From NCBI RefSeq assembly GCF_000166295.1, contig NC_017506.1:1178001-1242000 (forward strand): 64,000 nt of DNA, given 5' to 3'. The translations under genes and the position numbers were made by a program. Below, piece by piece: positions 17,282-27,146 of this stretch (its first letter is position 1; every line of letters begins with the position of its first letter). The stretch is from Marinobacter adhaerens HP15. GTDB lineage: Bacteria > Pseudomonadota > Gammaproteobacteria > Pseudomonadales > Oleiphilaceae. The notes under the pieces were generated by a model, which did not search any database, was not told the origin of the DNA, and worked only from the letters and a program-made list of their open reading frames with translations.

Positions 17282-19923
17282 TGAATGTCGTCCAGCATTT
17301 TACAGAGATCTTGCTGCAGGGCCTGGCATACCGCCAGCTCCCGGATGGGCTCGCCGTGTTCGTCCGTCACGAAGAAAACGTCCTCCACGCGCTCGCCCAG
17401 GGTGGCAATCTTGGCGTTGCTCAGGCGTACCCGGTGCTCCAGCAGCACCTGGCCGATGCGGGCCAGAAGCCCCGGGCGGTCGGGCGTGATCACTTCCATT
17501 ACGGTGCGCTGGTTGATGGTGTCATTCGAGAACGTCACTTCCGTTGGGAAAGCGAAATGCTTGAGCTGGCGTGGCGTGCGCCGGTGGATGATGTCCGGAT
17601 AGTCATCCGGGTCGTCCAGCTCTTCGATCAGGCGCAAACGCACTCGCTCTTTTCTCGCAGGGTCGATTCCCAGAGGCTGTCCCTTCTCATCAAGTACCAC
17701 ATAGGAACTGATCGAGTAGGGCCCCTCGCTTGAGCTGATGCGCGCGTCCACGATGTTCAGGTTCAGCTGTTCTAGGACCGCCGTTGTCGCAGCGAACAGG
17801 GCAACCCGGTCCTTCATGTAGATAATGATCTGGGAGTAGCCGTCCGTCGGGCCGCCCCGCGTGTCTCGAATCAGCACCAGCGGGTCCGTATTGTCGCCGT
17901 GTCTGATGATGGCAGCAGTCTGCCAGGCGATGTCCACGGTCGAGTCCTGGAGGAAATAGTCTTCGTCCACGGTGTCCCAGATGGCGTCGATCTGTTCATC
18001 GGTCATGTTCTGGGCATGCAGGATTTCCCGGGCTTCCGACTGGGTAGCGCGAACCCATTCCTGTCGGTCGATGGGCGTTTCAGTGCCCCGACGCAAAGCC
18101 CGTTTTGCCTCGATATAGAGTTGGCGCAACAGCGAGGCCCGCCACGTGTTCCACAGCTTCGGATTGGTAGCGCTGATGTCGCACACAGTTAGAACGTACA
18201 GGTAATCCAGGTGCGCCTGGCTCGGCACTGCCCTGGCAAACCCGTGGATAATGTCCGGGTCGGAGATGTCTTTGCGCTGGGCTGTCATGGACATCAGCAG
18301 GTGGTTTTCCACCAGCCAGGAAATCAGCTGGGTGTCCCGTTCGCTCAGGTGATGCCGCTGGCAGAAGGCCTCGGCGTCGATGGCACCCAGTTCCGAGTGA
18401 TCGCCACCCCGGCCTTTGGCCACATCATGGTAAATGCCCGCAATGTAGAGAGTTTCCAGTTTCGGCAGCCGGTGAATCAGGCGAGATGCCAGCGGATACT
18501 CGGTTCGGGCTTCCGAGCCGCCAAGCCTTACCATGTTGCGGATGACCCGCATGGTGTGGGCATCCACGGTGTAAATGTGGAAAAGGTCGTGCTGCATCTG
18601 GCCAATGATCTGGCCAAACTCCGGGAGATAGCGCCCGAGCACGTTGTACTTCTTCATGGCAGACAGCGTCTGATCCAGGGCATGGGGCGTTCTGAGCAGC
18701 TCCATGAACAGGGTAGTCACCGCCAGATCAGATCGGAACGCATCATCGATTAAATGCCGGTGGGCCCGAAGCGACCGGATCGTCGTGGCCCGGATGCCCT
18801 TGATCTCAGGGTGCTGAGCCATCAGAACGAAGATTTCCATGATGGCATAGGGCGCGTAGGCGAAGACCTGGTTGTTGACCGCTTCAATATAGTAGTTACG
18901 AATCTGGAAACGCTTGTTGATGGGCTGGATGGCGTCTTCCGATGGGCTACCCAGAATCGCTTCGTCGTAATACTGCAGAATCACATCCGCCAGTTCGGCG
19001 AGGGCCAGGACGGTGCGATAGTAGGCCTGCATCATCAATTCGACGCCGAGCCGCTTACCTTCATCTCTATAACCGAGCATCTGGGCCAGGGCTCGCTGAT
19101 GATCGAACAGCAGCCGGTTTTCATTCCGGTCAGCGAGCAGCTGCAGGCCGTATCGCAGTTGCCAGAGGAAGGTTTCACCCTGGAACAGAATCTGATGCTC
19201 TTCCTCGGTAAGAATGCTGAAGCGGGTCAGGTCAGCGATGTTCTGCAGTCCGAAATGTCGCTTGGTAATCCAGCCGATCGTCTGTATGTCCCGCAGGGCG
19301 CCCGGGGAACCCTTCACGTTTGGTTCCAGGTTGTATTCGGTATCGCCGTATTTCTGATGCCGTTGCTGCTGCTCCTCACGCTTCGCAATAAAGTAGTCGC
19401 GGTCGGTGCTGACATCATCGGAATAGACTTGCTCGCTCAGATCTGACCGGAGTTCATCCGGGCCGGCAATCGTGCGCGTTTCCAGCAGGTTGGTCAGTAT
19501 GGTGATGTCTTCGCGGGCGGCTGTCTTGCTTTCCTCGATGCTGCGAACACTGTGGCCGATATCCAGCCTGAGATCCCACAGCAGGGTAACAAACGCGCCC
19601 AGGTCTTCGTGCCAGCTGTCTTCGATGCCGGCACGGGTGAGAATGAGCAGGTCGATGTCCGAATGCGGGTGCAGCTCACCCCGTCCATAGCCGCCGACGG
19701 CGATCAGGGCAATGTCCGGTGAATCGGAAAAGGGGTAGCGGTTCCAGATCAATCTGAGAACTGTGTCGACCGTGTCAGCCCGGGAGCGGACAAGGGCGCG
19801 CACATCGGCGCCTTGTCGAAAGGCCTCGGCATCGGCGTCATACCTGCCCTTTAACAGCTCCCGGGCCGCCGTAACCGGAGATGGGTCATTACTGATGCGG
19901 GATTCCAGCTCGCTTTGGTCCAC
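17278..19923 (-). CDS. glnD: PII uridylyltransferase/uridylyl-removing enzyme
   Basis: An 881-residue protein with all GlnD domains: nucleotidyltransferase motif AVGGYGRGELHPHSDIDLL near residue 77, a GlnE-like helical region, an HD domain (YIAGIYHDVAKGRGGDHSEL, residues about 490-520) and two C-terminal ACT domains (VALFAATTAVLEQLNLNIVD; VITPDRPGLLARIGQVL). It uridylylates PII at low glutamine and reverses this at high glutamine. GTG start at 19923 directly abuts the map stop codon. Confidence 0.97.
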   Translation of the reverse strand: MDQSELESRISNDPSPVTAARELLKGRYDADAEAFRQGADVRALVRSRADTVDTVLRLIWNRYPFSDSPDIALIAVGGYGRGELHPHSDIDLLILTRAGIEDSWHEDLGAFVTLLWDLRLDIGHSVRSIEESKTAAREDITILTNLLETRTIAGPDELRSDLSEQVYSDDVSTDRDYFIAKREEQQQRHQKYGDTEYNLEPNVKGSPGALRDIQTIGWITKRHFGLQNIADLTRFSILTEEEHQILFQGETFLWQLRYGLQLLADRNENRLLFDHQRALAQMLGYRDEGKRLGVELMMQAYYRTVLALAELADVILQYYDEAILGSPSEDAIQPINKRFQIRNYYIEAVNNQVFAYAPYAIMEIFVLMAQHPEIKGIRATTIRSLRAHRHLIDDAFRSDLAVTTLFMELLRTPHALDQTLSAMKKYNVLGRYLPEFGQIIGQMQHDLFHIYTVDAHTMRVIRNMVRLGGSEARTEYPLASRLIHRLPKLETLYIAGIYHDVAKGRGGDHSELGAIDAEAFCQRHHLSERDTQLISWLVENHLLMSMTAQRKDISDPDIIHGFARAVPSQAHLDYLYVLTVCDISATNPKLWNTWRASLLRQLYIEAKRALRRGTETPIDRQEWVRATQSEAREILHAQNMTDEQIDAIWDTVDEDYFLQDSTVDIAWQTAAIIRHGDNTDPLVLIRDTRGGPTDGYSQIIIYMKDRVALFAATTAVLEQLNLNIVDARISSSEGPYSISSYVVLDEKGQPLGIDPARKERVRLRLIEELDDPDDYPDIIHRRTPRQLKHFAFPTEVTFSNDTINQRTVMEVITPDRPGLLARIGQVLLEHRVRLSNAKIATLGERVEDVFFVTDEHGEPIRELAVCQALQQDLCKMLDDIQ

Positions 19924-20694
19924 TTAGAAGGACTCTTCCTTTCGCTTGGTCAAGACCTCATGACCGTCCGCCGTCACAAGGATGGTGTGCTCCCATTGTG
20001 CAGAGAGTTTGTGGTCCTTGGTCACGACGGTCCAGCCATCCGGCAGAAGCTTGGTCTGGTACTTGCCCTGGTTGATCATCGGCTCAATTGTAAACGTCAT
20101 ACCTTCCTGCAGCTCCAGACCGGTGCCGGGTTTGCCGTAATGCATTACCTGAGGCTCCTCGTGGAATACTGCGCCGATGCCATGGCCACAGTAATCTCGA
20201 ACCACGGAATAGCGGTGTTTCTCGGCGTGCTGCTGAATCACATGCCCAATATCCCCCAGACGGGTTCCCGGCTTGACCAGCTCAATGCCTTTATAGAGGC
20301 ATTCCTGTGTTATCTGGATCAGCCGCTCGGTGCCAGGTTTCGGCTTGCCGACAATCCACATCTTGCTGGTGTCGCCGTGGTAGCCATCCTTTATTACGGT
20401 GACATCGATATTAAGGATGTCTCCATCTTTGAGGATTTTCTTCTCAGACGGGATGCCATGGCAGATAACGTGGTTGACCGACGTGCAGATGGACTTCGGA
20501 AACCCCTTGTAGTTGAGCGGTGCCGGAATGCACTTTTGCTCGTTGACAATATAGTCGTGGCAAATCCGGTCGAGCTCTTCGGTGGAAACGCCGGGCTTGA
20601 CGTGATCGCCGATCATCTCGAGCACTTCGGCCGCCAGGCGGCCAGCGACGCGCATCTTTTCAATTTCTTCCGGTGTCTTGATCGATACCTGCAT
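19924..20694 (-). CDS. map: Methionine aminopeptidase
   Basis: About 256 residues from ATG 20694 (MQVSIKTPEEIEKMRVAGRL). The type I metal-site landmarks are present: HVICHGIPS, INIDVTVIKDGYHGDTSKM, YCGHGIGAVFHEEPQV, FTIEPMINQG and QWEHTILV. It removes the initiator Met from nascent proteins. The frame opens with TTG at 20718, but the ATG matches the family start. Divergent from rpsB with about 250 bases between, the usual arrangement. First gene of the minus-strand operon through glnD and dapE. Confidence 0.96.
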   Translation of the reverse strand: MQVSIKTPEEIEKMRVAGRLAAEVLEMIGDHVKPGVSTEELDRICHDYIVNEQKCIPAPLNYKGFPKSICTSVNHVICHGIPSEKKILKDGDILNIDVTVIKDGYHGDTSKMWIVGKPKPGTERLIQITQECLYKGIELVKPGTRLGDIGHVIQQHAEKHRYSVVRDYCGHGIGAVFHEEPQVMHYGKPGTGLELQEGMTFTIEPMINQGKYQTKLLPDGWTVVTKDHKLSAQWEHTILVTADGHEVLTKRKEESF

Positions 20695-20799
20695 TGGGTT
20701 TCCCGTTGTTTGTGCCAAACCGGCATTTTAAGGGGCCTGCTGCCCGGGTACAAGGAAGCTCGCCGTCAAAAATAATGGCGTTTGTCGGGGCGAATATGG

Positions 20800-20805
20800 T
20801 ATAAA
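20800..20805 (+). promoter_or_regulatory. -10 of the rpsB-tsf promoter with GC-rich discriminator
   Basis: TATAAA is preceded by TGG (extended -10) and followed by CGCGCCCGC, a GC-rich discriminator typical of stringently controlled ribosomal-protein promoters. A TTGTCG at 20782 is too close for a standard -35. It lies about 140 bases before the rpsB start, leaving a long leader. Confidence 0.55.
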
Positions 20806-20811
20806 CGCGCC

Positions 20812-20946
20812 CGCTGGAAACGAATCCAGCAAATTCACACACGTGTCGGCACGTTATCCTAGGGTGCCTGCTCCTGCTTTTAAAGGAGTCAGGTTGGGGT
20901 AATCGGATACGTGGAGGACTAACCCGAAGCTAAAAAGGTAACTATC
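20812..20946 (+). promoter_or_regulatory. rpsB leader, probable S2 autoregulatory RNA
   Basis: The untranslated leader between the promoter and the rpsB ATG contains a stem formed by CCTGCTCCT (from 20867) and AGGAGTCAGG (20884-20893) with one bulge, then GGGGTAATCGGATACGTGGA before the start. In gammaproteobacteria S2 represses its own operon through such a leader (known for E. coli). The fold here is read by eye. Confidence 0.5.
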
Positions 20947-21699
20947 ATGGCTCAGGTAAATATGCGTGACCTGCTTAAGGCAGGTGCTCACTTCGGTCAC
21001 CAGACCCGCTACTGGAACCCGAAAATGTCGAAGTTCATCTTCGGCGCCCGTAACAAGATTCATATCATCAACCTTGAGCAGACTGTTCCTGCCATGAACG
21101 ACGCGCTGAAGTTTGTTCAGCAGCTGGCAGAGAACAAGAACAAGATCCTGTTCGTTGGTACCAAGCGTGCCGCGGCCAAGATTATCAAGGAAGAAGCCGA
21201 GCGTGCCGGTCAGCCGTTCGTTAACCACCGCTGGCTCGGTGGCATGCTGACCAACTACAAGACCATCCGTCAGTCTATCCGTCGCTACCGTGACCTGGAA
21301 ACCCAGAGTCAGGACGGTACTTTTGACAAGCTGACCAAGAAAGAAGCACTGGATCGTACCCGTGAAATGGACCGCCTCGAGCGCTCCATTGGTGGTATCA
21401 AGGACATGGGCGGCCTGCCGGACGCGATGTTCGTGATTGACGTTGACCACGAGCGTATCGCCATCAAGGAAGCCAACAAGCTTGGTATTCCTGTCATCGG
21501 TGTTGTGGATACCAACAGTGATCCCGACGGTGTCGATTACGTGATCCCGGGCAACGATGACGCTATCCGTGCGATCCAGATTTACGTGAAAGCCGTTGCT
21601 GATACCTGCATGGAAGCAGCCCAGTCTGCTGGTGCCGGTGCTGACGAGTTTGTTGAAGTCAGCGAAGACGCTGAAGGCGCTGCTCCAGCCGCTGAGTAA
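20947..21699 (+). CDS. rpsB: 30S ribosomal protein S2
   Basis: A 250-residue S2 protein starting [20 protein letters not shown], with [34 protein letters not shown] and [20 protein letters not shown]. The C-terminus is acidic and Ala-rich ([10 protein letters not shown]). It binds the small subunit head-body junction with S1. First gene of the rpsB-tsf-pyrH-frr block. Confidence 0.99.
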   Translation: MAQVNMRDLLKAGAHFGHQTRYWNPKMSKFIFGARNKIHIINLEQTVPAMNDALKFVQQLAENKNKILFVGTKRAAAKIIKEEAERAGQPFVNHRWLGGMLTNYKTIRQSIRRYRDLETQSQDGTFDKLTKKEALDRTREMDRLERSIGGIKDMGGLPDAMFVIDVDHERIAIKEANKLGIPVIGVVDTNSDPDGVDYVIPGNDDAIRAIQIYVKAVADTCMEAAQSAGAGADEFVEVSEDAEGAAPAAE

Positions 21700-21726
21700 C
21701 GTTTTACCTTCACGTTTTAGATGTAA

Positions 21727-21755
21727 GGTGTGCCCGGTGTTTTCCGAGGCACACC
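21727..21755 (+). terminator. Hairpin in the rpsB-tsf gap (attenuator-like)
   Basis: GGTGTGCC (21727-21734) pairs with GGCACACC (21748-21755). No T-run follows, so it may be a processing or partial attenuation site that adjusts tsf relative to rpsB rather than a full terminator. Confidence 0.5.
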
Positions 21756-21791
21756 GCCCCACCGAATTCGGAACAGTTGAGAGGATTGAAC

Positions 21792-22661
21792 ATGGCTGCA
21801 ATTACCGCTGCAATGGTCAAAGAGCTGCGTGAGCGTACCGGCCTTGGCATGATGGAATGCAAGAAGGCACTTGTTGAAGCCGAAGGCAGCGTTGACGCTG
21901 CGATCGAAGAGCTGCGCAAGTCATCCGGTCTGAAAGCTGCCAAGAAAGCCGGCCGTACCGCCGCTGAAGGCGCTTCACTGATCAAGATCTCTGACGACAA
22001 CACCGTTGCCTTTATTCTGGAAGTGAACTCCGAGACCGACTTTGTTGCTCGCGATGACAACTTCCTGAACTTTGCCAACGACGTGCTGAACGTTGCGTTT
22101 GAAAATGGCGAAACCGACGTAGCCAAGCTGATGGAAGGCGATCTGGAATCCAAGCGTGAAGCGCTGGTTCAGAAAATCGGCGAGAACATTACTGTTCGTC
22201 GTGTCGTCAAGGTTGAAGGCCCGGTTGTTGGTGGATACGTCCACAGCAACAACAAGATCGCTTCGGTTGTCGCCCTGACTGCCGGTGATCCTGAAGTTGC
22301 CCGTGACATCGCCATGCACGCAGCTGCGGTTAACCCGCGTGTCGGCAAGCCGGAAGATATGCCGGCTGAAGAACTCGAAAGAGAGAAGGATGTGATCAAG
22401 GCCCAGCCGGATATGGAAGGCAAGCCTGCCGAGATCGTCGAAAAGATGATGGGTGGCCGCATCAAGAAGTTCCTCAAGGAGAACAGCCTTGTTGAGCAGC
22501 CTTTCGTCAAGAACCCGGACCAGACCGTGGGCGAGCTGATCAAGTCCAACGGCGGCGAGCTGGTTGGCTTCGTTCGTCTGGAAGTGGGTGAAGGCATTGA
22601 GAAGGAAGAAGTGGACTTTGCTGCCGAGGTTGCTGCTGCAGCCGGCACAGGCAAGGCCTGA
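21792..22661 (+). CDS. tsf: Elongation factor Ts
   Basis: 289 residues starting [20 protein letters not shown], then [20 protein letters not shown], the N-terminal UBA-like domain and TDFV motif ([16 protein letters not shown]). EF-Ts exchanges GDP for GTP on EF-Tu. The ATG at 21792 has GAGAGGA upstream. Length and motifs are normal. Confidence 0.99.
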   Translation: MAAITAAMVKELRERTGLGMMECKKALVEAEGSVDAAIEELRKSSGLKAAKKAGRTAAEGASLIKISDDNTVAFILEVNSETDFVARDDNFLNFANDVLNVAFENGETDVAKLMEGDLESKREALVQKIGENITVRRVVKVEGPVVGGYVHSNNKIASVVALTAGDPEVARDIAMHAAAVNPRVGKPEDMPAEELEREKDVIKAQPDMEGKPAEIVEKMMGGRIKKFLKENSLVEQPFVKNPDQTVGELIKSNGGELVGFVRLEVGEGIEKEEVDFAAEVAAAAGTGKA

Positions 22662-22710
22662 TCCTTCGTTCGATGCAGCGGGCTTTGAGCCACTGTATCA
22701 CCTGAGTCTG

Positions 22711-22742
22711 CCACGTTAGCCGGGAATTCCCGGCTCTCGTGG
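22711..22742 (+). terminator. Strong hairpin after tsf
   Basis: CCACG (22711) to CGTGG (22738-22742) encloses a palindrome AGCCGGGAATTCCCGGCT, giving a long GC-rich stem 50 bases after the tsf stop. There is no following T-run, so it may be Rho-dependent or protect the upstream transcript end. Confidence 0.6.
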
Positions 22743-22744
22743 CG

Positions 22745-22795
22745 GGCTTGTATCTGAGATACCCCTTTTTATGAGGAGTATGTCAGATACAAGCC
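22745..22795 (+). promoter_or_regulatory. Extended inverted repeat in the pyrH leader
   Basis: GGCTTGTATCTGA (22745-22757) and its exact complement TCAGATACAAGCC (22783-22795) enclose ATACCCC-TTTTT-ATGAGGAGTAT, which can pair further. The whole forms one hairpin of about 50 bases ending 51 bases before the pyrH ATG. Function is unknown. Confidence 0.55.
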
Positions 22796-22846
22796 TGCAA
22801 CGGGTACCACGCCGGATAGCAGCCAACAGACGACAAGGGGATCATC

Positions 22847-23575
22847 ATGCCGACATCATCGAAAACCCAGCCCAGATACAAGCGTGTTCTGCTCAAACTC
22901 AGTGGCGAGGCCCTGATGGGAGAGCACGATTTCGGTATTGATCCCAAAGTTCTTGACCGCATGGCACTGGAAATCGGTGCGCTGATTGGCATCGGCGTGC
23001 AGGTTGGTCTGGTGATTGGTGGCGGCAACCTGTTCCGTGGCGCAGCCCTGAATGCGGCCGGCATGGATCGGGTTACCGGTGATCATATGGGCATGCTGGC
23101 CACCGTGATGAACGGTCTGGCCATGCGTGATGCCCTGGAACGTTCGAACATCCGGACCCGTGTGATGTCCGCGATCCCCATGAGCGGCATCGTGGAGCAC
23201 TACGACCGCCGTCGCGCGGTACGGGATCTGAAGGATGGCGATGTCGTGATCTTCTGCGCCGGTACCGGTAACCCTTTCTTCACGACCGATTCCGCTGCAT
23301 GTCTGCGTGGCATTGAGATCGAGGCCGACGCGGTGCTGAAGGCTACGAAAGTGGATGGCGTATACTCAGCGGATCCGCACCTCGACAGCAGTGCAGAGAA
23401 ATACGACTACCTCACCTATGATGAGGTTCTGGACAAGAAACTGGGTGTGATGGATTTGACAGCCATCTGTCTCGCCCGTGACCACGGCATGCCGCTGCGG
23501 GTGTTCGATATGAACCGTGCCGGCGCCCTTACTCGCATCGTAACTGGCGAGAAAGAAGGTACACTGATCGAATGA
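22847..23575 (+). CDS. pyrH: Uridylate kinase (UMP kinase)
   Basis: 242 residues of the amino-acid-kinase fold: [48 protein letters not shown] and [16 protein letters not shown]. It phosphorylates UMP to UDP as a hexamer and is allosterically controlled by GTP and UTP. The N-terminal MPTSSKTQP extends slightly beyond most homologues. Lies between tsf and frr as usual. Confidence 0.98.
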   Translation: MPTSSKTQPRYKRVLLKLSGEALMGEHDFGIDPKVLDRMALEIGALIGIGVQVGLVIGGGNLFRGAALNAAGMDRVTGDHMGMLATVMNGLAMRDALERSNIRTRVMSAIPMSGIVEHYDRRRAVRDLKDGDVVIFCAGTGNPFFTTDSAACLRGIEIEADAVLKATKVDGVYSADPHLDSSAEKYDYLTYDEVLDKKLGVMDLTAICLARDHGMPLRVFDMNRAGALTRIVTGEKEGTLIE

Positions 23576-23649
23576 ATCGCTGTCCCGGCCCCACAGGATC
23601 GTGGCGCCAGATTACAGAATGACATGACGAACGAATTGAGGATGCTGAA

Positions 23650-24207
23650 GTGATCAACGACATCAAAGCAGAAGCCGAAAAGAAAATGAAAAAGAGCCTG
23701 GAGTCCCTTAACTCCGCGTTCAACAAGATCCGCACCGGCCGTGCCCACCCCTCTATCCTGGATAGTGTCATGGTGAACTACTACGGCCAGGAGACGCCGC
23801 TGAAGCAGGTGGCTAGCGTCAACGTCGAGGATAACCGCACGCTGACGGTCTCTCCCTGGGAGAAAAACCTGATGCCGACCATCGAGAAAGCTATCATGGC
23901 ATCAGACCTTGGCCTGAACCCGGCGACCAGCGGCGATATCATCCGTATCCCGATGCCCATGCTGACAGAAGAAACCCGTAAGGAAATGGTCAAGCAGGCA
24001 AAAGCAGACGCCGAGCACGGTCGTGTTTCCATCCGTAATGCGCGTCGTGACGCGAACAGCATGATCAAGGATCTGCTGAAGGAAAAGGAAATCACCGAAG
24101 ACGACGAGCGCAAGGGCGAGGACGATATCCAGAAGCTGACTGACCGCTACATTGCAGAAGTCGAGAAGATGCTCAAGGCCAAAGAAGAGGACCTGATGGC
24201 GGTTTAA
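23650..24207 (+). CDS. frr: Ribosome recycling factor
   Basis: 185 residues: [49 protein letters not shown] and the C-terminal helix [10 protein letters not shown]. With EF-G it splits the post-termination ribosome. GTG start at 23650 preceded by TTGAGGATG. Confidence 0.98.
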   Translation: MINDIKAEAEKKMKKSLESLNSAFNKIRTGRAHPSILDSVMVNYYGQETPLKQVASVNVEDNRTLTVSPWEKNLMPTIEKAIMASDLGLNPATSGDIIRIPMPMLTEETRKEMVKQAKADAEHGRVSIRNARRDANSMIKDLLKEKEITEDDERKGEDDIQKLTDRYIAEVEKMLKAKEEDLMAV

Positions 24208-24278
24208 CCGTCCGGACCTACTTGCACGCGAATTGAAAGGCCGAAGCACCGAGGCGCTCCGGCCGCACAGGGGATTTC

Positions 24279-25049
24279 ATGACGGGAACTGTATCCGCAG
24301 AGATTCCGGTGTCGGCAGACAGTCGGCCCCGGCATGTGGCCATCATCATGGACGGGAACAATCGATGGGCCAAGGCCCGTCGGCTTAAGGGAGTGGCTGG
24401 GCACAAGGCCGGTGTCGATGCGGTCAGGGCAGTGGTGGAAACCTGTGCCCGTGAAGGCGTGGAAGTGCTCACGCTGTTTGCCTTTTCCAGCGAGAACTGG
24501 CGGCGGCCCAAGGACGAAGTGTCCGCGCTCATGAAGCTGTTCCTGTTCGCCCTTGAGCGCGAGGTTCGCAAACTTCACCGGAACGATATCCGCCTGCGCA
24601 TTATCGGTGATCGGTCAGCGTTCAGCGCTTCACTGCGTGAACACATGGAGGCGGCTGAAGAGCTGACCCGCAACAACTCCCGGATGACCCTGGTAATTGC
24701 CGCCAACTATGGTGGTCACTGGGATATCACGCAGGCCACACGCAAGGTGGCCGAGCAGGTCCGTTCCGGGCAGTTGGCACCCTCTGACATCACCGATGAC
24801 CTGATTCAGCAGCACCTCAGCATCGGTGACCTGCCAATGCCGGACCTGATGATTCGTACCGCCGGTGAGCAAAGAATCAGCAACTTCATGCTTTGGCACC
24901 TGGCTTACACAGAGCTTTACTTTTCACCGGTGTATTGGCCTGACTTCCAGCAGGAAGAGATGCTCAAGGCCCTGCAGGCCTATGCCGGCCGACAGCGTCG
25001 CTTTGGCCAGACGGATGATCAGATAGCGGCCAAGGCTGTACAACAATAA
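24279..25049 (+). CDS. uppS: Undecaprenyl diphosphate synthase
   Basis: 256 residues with the cis-prenyltransferase signature HVAIIMDGNNRWAKARRL (catalytic Asp in MDGN), TLFAFSSENWRRP, IAANYGGHWDI and PDLMIRTAGEQRISNFMLW. It makes the C55 lipid carrier for peptidoglycan and O-antigen from FPP and IPP. Followed closely by cdsA. Confidence 0.98.
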   Translation: MTGTVSAEIPVSADSRPRHVAIIMDGNNRWAKARRLKGVAGHKAGVDAVRAVVETCAREGVEVLTLFAFSSENWRRPKDEVSALMKLFLFALEREVRKLHRNDIRLRIIGDRSAFSASLREHMEAAEELTRNNSRMTLVIAANYGGHWDITQATRKVAEQVRSGQLAPSDITDDLIQQHLSIGDLPMPDLMIRTAGEQRISNFMLWHLAYTELYFSPVYWPDFQQEEMLKALQAYAGRQRRFGQTDDQIAAKAVQQ

Positions 25050-25070
25050 CGAACGATAGCGACGTCAACC

Positions 25071-25910
25071 GTGTTAAAAACCCGAATTATCACCGCACTG
25101 ATCCTCGCTCCTATCGCCATTGGCGGGATCTTTTTCCTCCCGCCCCTGGGTTTTGCGCTCTTTACCGGTGCCATCATTACCCTGGGCGCCTGGGAGTGGG
25201 CGAACATGTCCGGTATTGAGAGTCCTGCCGGTCGGGTTGGCTACGCACTGGCCACCGCTATCATTCTCTACGGTCTGCTGAACGTTCCGTTTGTGGCGGT
25301 CCTCTGGTTATCGTTGCTCTGGTGGGGCGTTTGCTTTCTTTTGGTTCGCGGTTATCCCGCCGGCTCCGAAAAATGGGGCAGTCTCCCCGCAAGAGCCGTC
25401 ATGGGGCTGTTCGTTCTGGTGCCGGCGTGGGTGGGCCTTAATCACCTGCGAACCGGCGGTTTCCAGTTTGGTGACAGTACCAACAACCTGCTGCTCATCC
25501 TCTACGTATTCTGTGTGGTGTGGGTTGCCGATATCGGTGCTTACTTCGCCGGTCGGGCGTTTGGTAAGGCAAAATTGGCGCCCCGTGTCAGTCCAGGCAA
25601 ATCATGGGCAGGCGTCTGGGGCGGCCTGATGGCCGTCGGGGTTTTTGCCCTGGTTGTCAGCTGGCTGGCTTCGGCGGGGACGGTTCAGACCTCGCTGCTA
25701 ATTCTTGCCAGCCTCGCCACGGGTCTTGTTTCAGTGTTGGGCGATCTGCTGGAAAGCATGCTCAAGAGGCACCGAGGCATCAAGGACAGTAGTCAGCTAT
25801 TACCCGGTCACGGTGGCATCATGGACCGGATCGACAGCCTGACGGCGGCCATTCCGGTATTTGCGTTGATTATTACCAAACTTGGTTGGCTGACAACCGG
25901 GCACTGGTGA
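25071..25910 (+). CDS. cdsA: Phosphatidate cytidylyltransferase
   Basis: 279 residues with about eight membrane segments and the C-terminal CDP-diglyceride synthase signature [20 protein letters not shown] followed by [15 protein letters not shown]. It makes CDP-diacylglycerol for phospholipids in the inner membrane. GTG start; it ends two bases before the dxr ATG. Confidence 0.97.
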   Translation: MLKTRIITALILAPIAIGGIFFLPPLGFALFTGAIITLGAWEWANMSGIESPAGRVGYALATAIILYGLLNVPFVAVLWLSLLWWGVCFLLVRGYPAGSEKWGSLPARAVMGLFVLVPAWVGLNHLRTGGFQFGDSTNNLLLILYVFCVVWVADIGAYFAGRAFGKAKLAPRVSPGKSWAGVWGGLMAVGVFALVVSWLASAGTVQTSLLILASLATGLVSVLGDLLESMLKRHRGIKDSSQLLPGHGGIMDRIDSLTAAIPVFALIITKLGWLTTGHW

Positions 25911-25912
25911 CT

Positions 25913-27097
25913 ATGGTAACCCGCTCTATCAGTGTTCTCGGGGCGACCGGCTCCATCGGTCTCAGTACCCTGGACGTTGTTCGGCGCCACCCTGACCGCT
26001 TCTCGGTCTATGCGCTTACGGCCAGTACCCGTGCGGAAGAGCTCGCGGTCCTCTGCCGTGAATTCCGTCCGAAAGTGGCGGTCATGGCTGACCCTGAAGC
26101 GGCCGATGTCCTCTCAAAATTGCTGGCAGACCTGCCTGAAACTCGCGTGCTTGGCGGGCTGGAAGGGTTGTGCGAGGTGGCCTCCACCCCCGATGTTGAT
26201 ACCGTGATGGCGGCTATCGTCGGGGCAGCGGGTCTTTCGCCAACACTGTCGGCGGTGCGGGCGGGAAAGCGGGTATTGCTTGCCAACAAAGAAGCGCTTG
26301 TGATGTCCGGCAAACTGTTTATGGATGCCGTGGCCGAAGCGGGGGCAGAATTGCTGCCGATCGACTCTGAGCACAACGCGATTTTCCAGTGCATGCCGGC
26401 CGACAAGGTCCGGGACCCTGCCGGTGCCGGCATCACTCGTATACTTCTGACAGCCTCCGGGGGCCCGTTCAGGGAACATTCTGCCGAGGATCTTCGATCG
26501 GTAACGCCCGCCCAGGCCTGTGCCCATCCGAATTGGTCCATGGGGCAGAAGATTTCCGTGGACTCGGCCACCCTGATGAACAAGGGCCTGGAGCTCATTG
26601 AAGCCTGCTGGCTGTTCAATACCACGCCCCAGAAAGTTGAGGTGCATGTCCACCCTGAGAGTATTATCCACTCGATGGTTGAATATGCCGATGGCTCCGT
26701 TCTGGCCCAGCTTGGCAGTCCCGATATGAGAACACCGATTGCCAACGGCCTGGCCTGGCCAGAGCGCATTGATGCCGGCGTTGCTCCTCTCGACCTGTTT
26801 GCGATCGGTCGCTTTCATTTCGAGCGTCCGGATCTGGGTCGTTTTCCGTGTCTGCGCCTCGCGGCGGAAGCGTTCGAGGCAGGTGGCACTGCGCCGGCGG
26901 TTCTCAATGCCGCCAATGAGGTGGCTGTTGCCGCTTTTCTCGAGGGCAGCCTGTGTTTTTCGGATATCCCCGTTATCATAGAGCGAACGCTGGTTGCGAC
27001 TGCTGTTGAACCAGCAAACAGCTTTGACATTATCTTTGCAAAGGATAAAGAAGCACGGGCTCGTGCGCGGGAACAGATAGGTCTGTTAACTGTCTGA
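25913..27097 (+). CDS. dxr: 1-deoxy-D-xylulose 5-phosphate reductoisomerase
   Basis: 394 residues from [20 protein letters not shown], an NADPH-binding Rossmann start. [45 protein letters not shown] and [16 protein letters not shown] carry the metal and substrate residues. It converts DXP to MEP, the committed isoprenoid step. The frame opens at 25886 inside cdsA, but the ATG at 25913 matches the family start. Confidence 0.98.
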   Translation: MVTRSISVLGATGSIGLSTLDVVRRHPDRFSVYALTASTRAEELAVLCREFRPKVAVMADPEAADVLSKLLADLPETRVLGGLEGLCEVASTPDVDTVMAAIVGAAGLSPTLSAVRAGKRVLLANKEALVMSGKLFMDAVAEAGAELLPIDSEHNAIFQCMPADKVRDPAGAGITRILLTASGGPFREHSAEDLRSVTPAQACAHPNWSMGQKISVDSATLMNKGLELIEACWLFNTTPQKVEVHVHPESIIHSMVEYADGSVLAQLGSPDMRTPIANGLAWPERIDAGVAPLDLFAIGRFHFERPDLGRFPCLRLAAEAFEAGGTAPAVLNAANEVAVAAFLEGSLCFSDIPVIIERTLVATAVEPANSFDIIFAKDKEARARAREQIGLLTV

Positions 27098-27146
27098 TAG
27101 TCGCAGCGGAATGCTGCCCGGCTGAAGCCATTCAATCAGGAACGCT

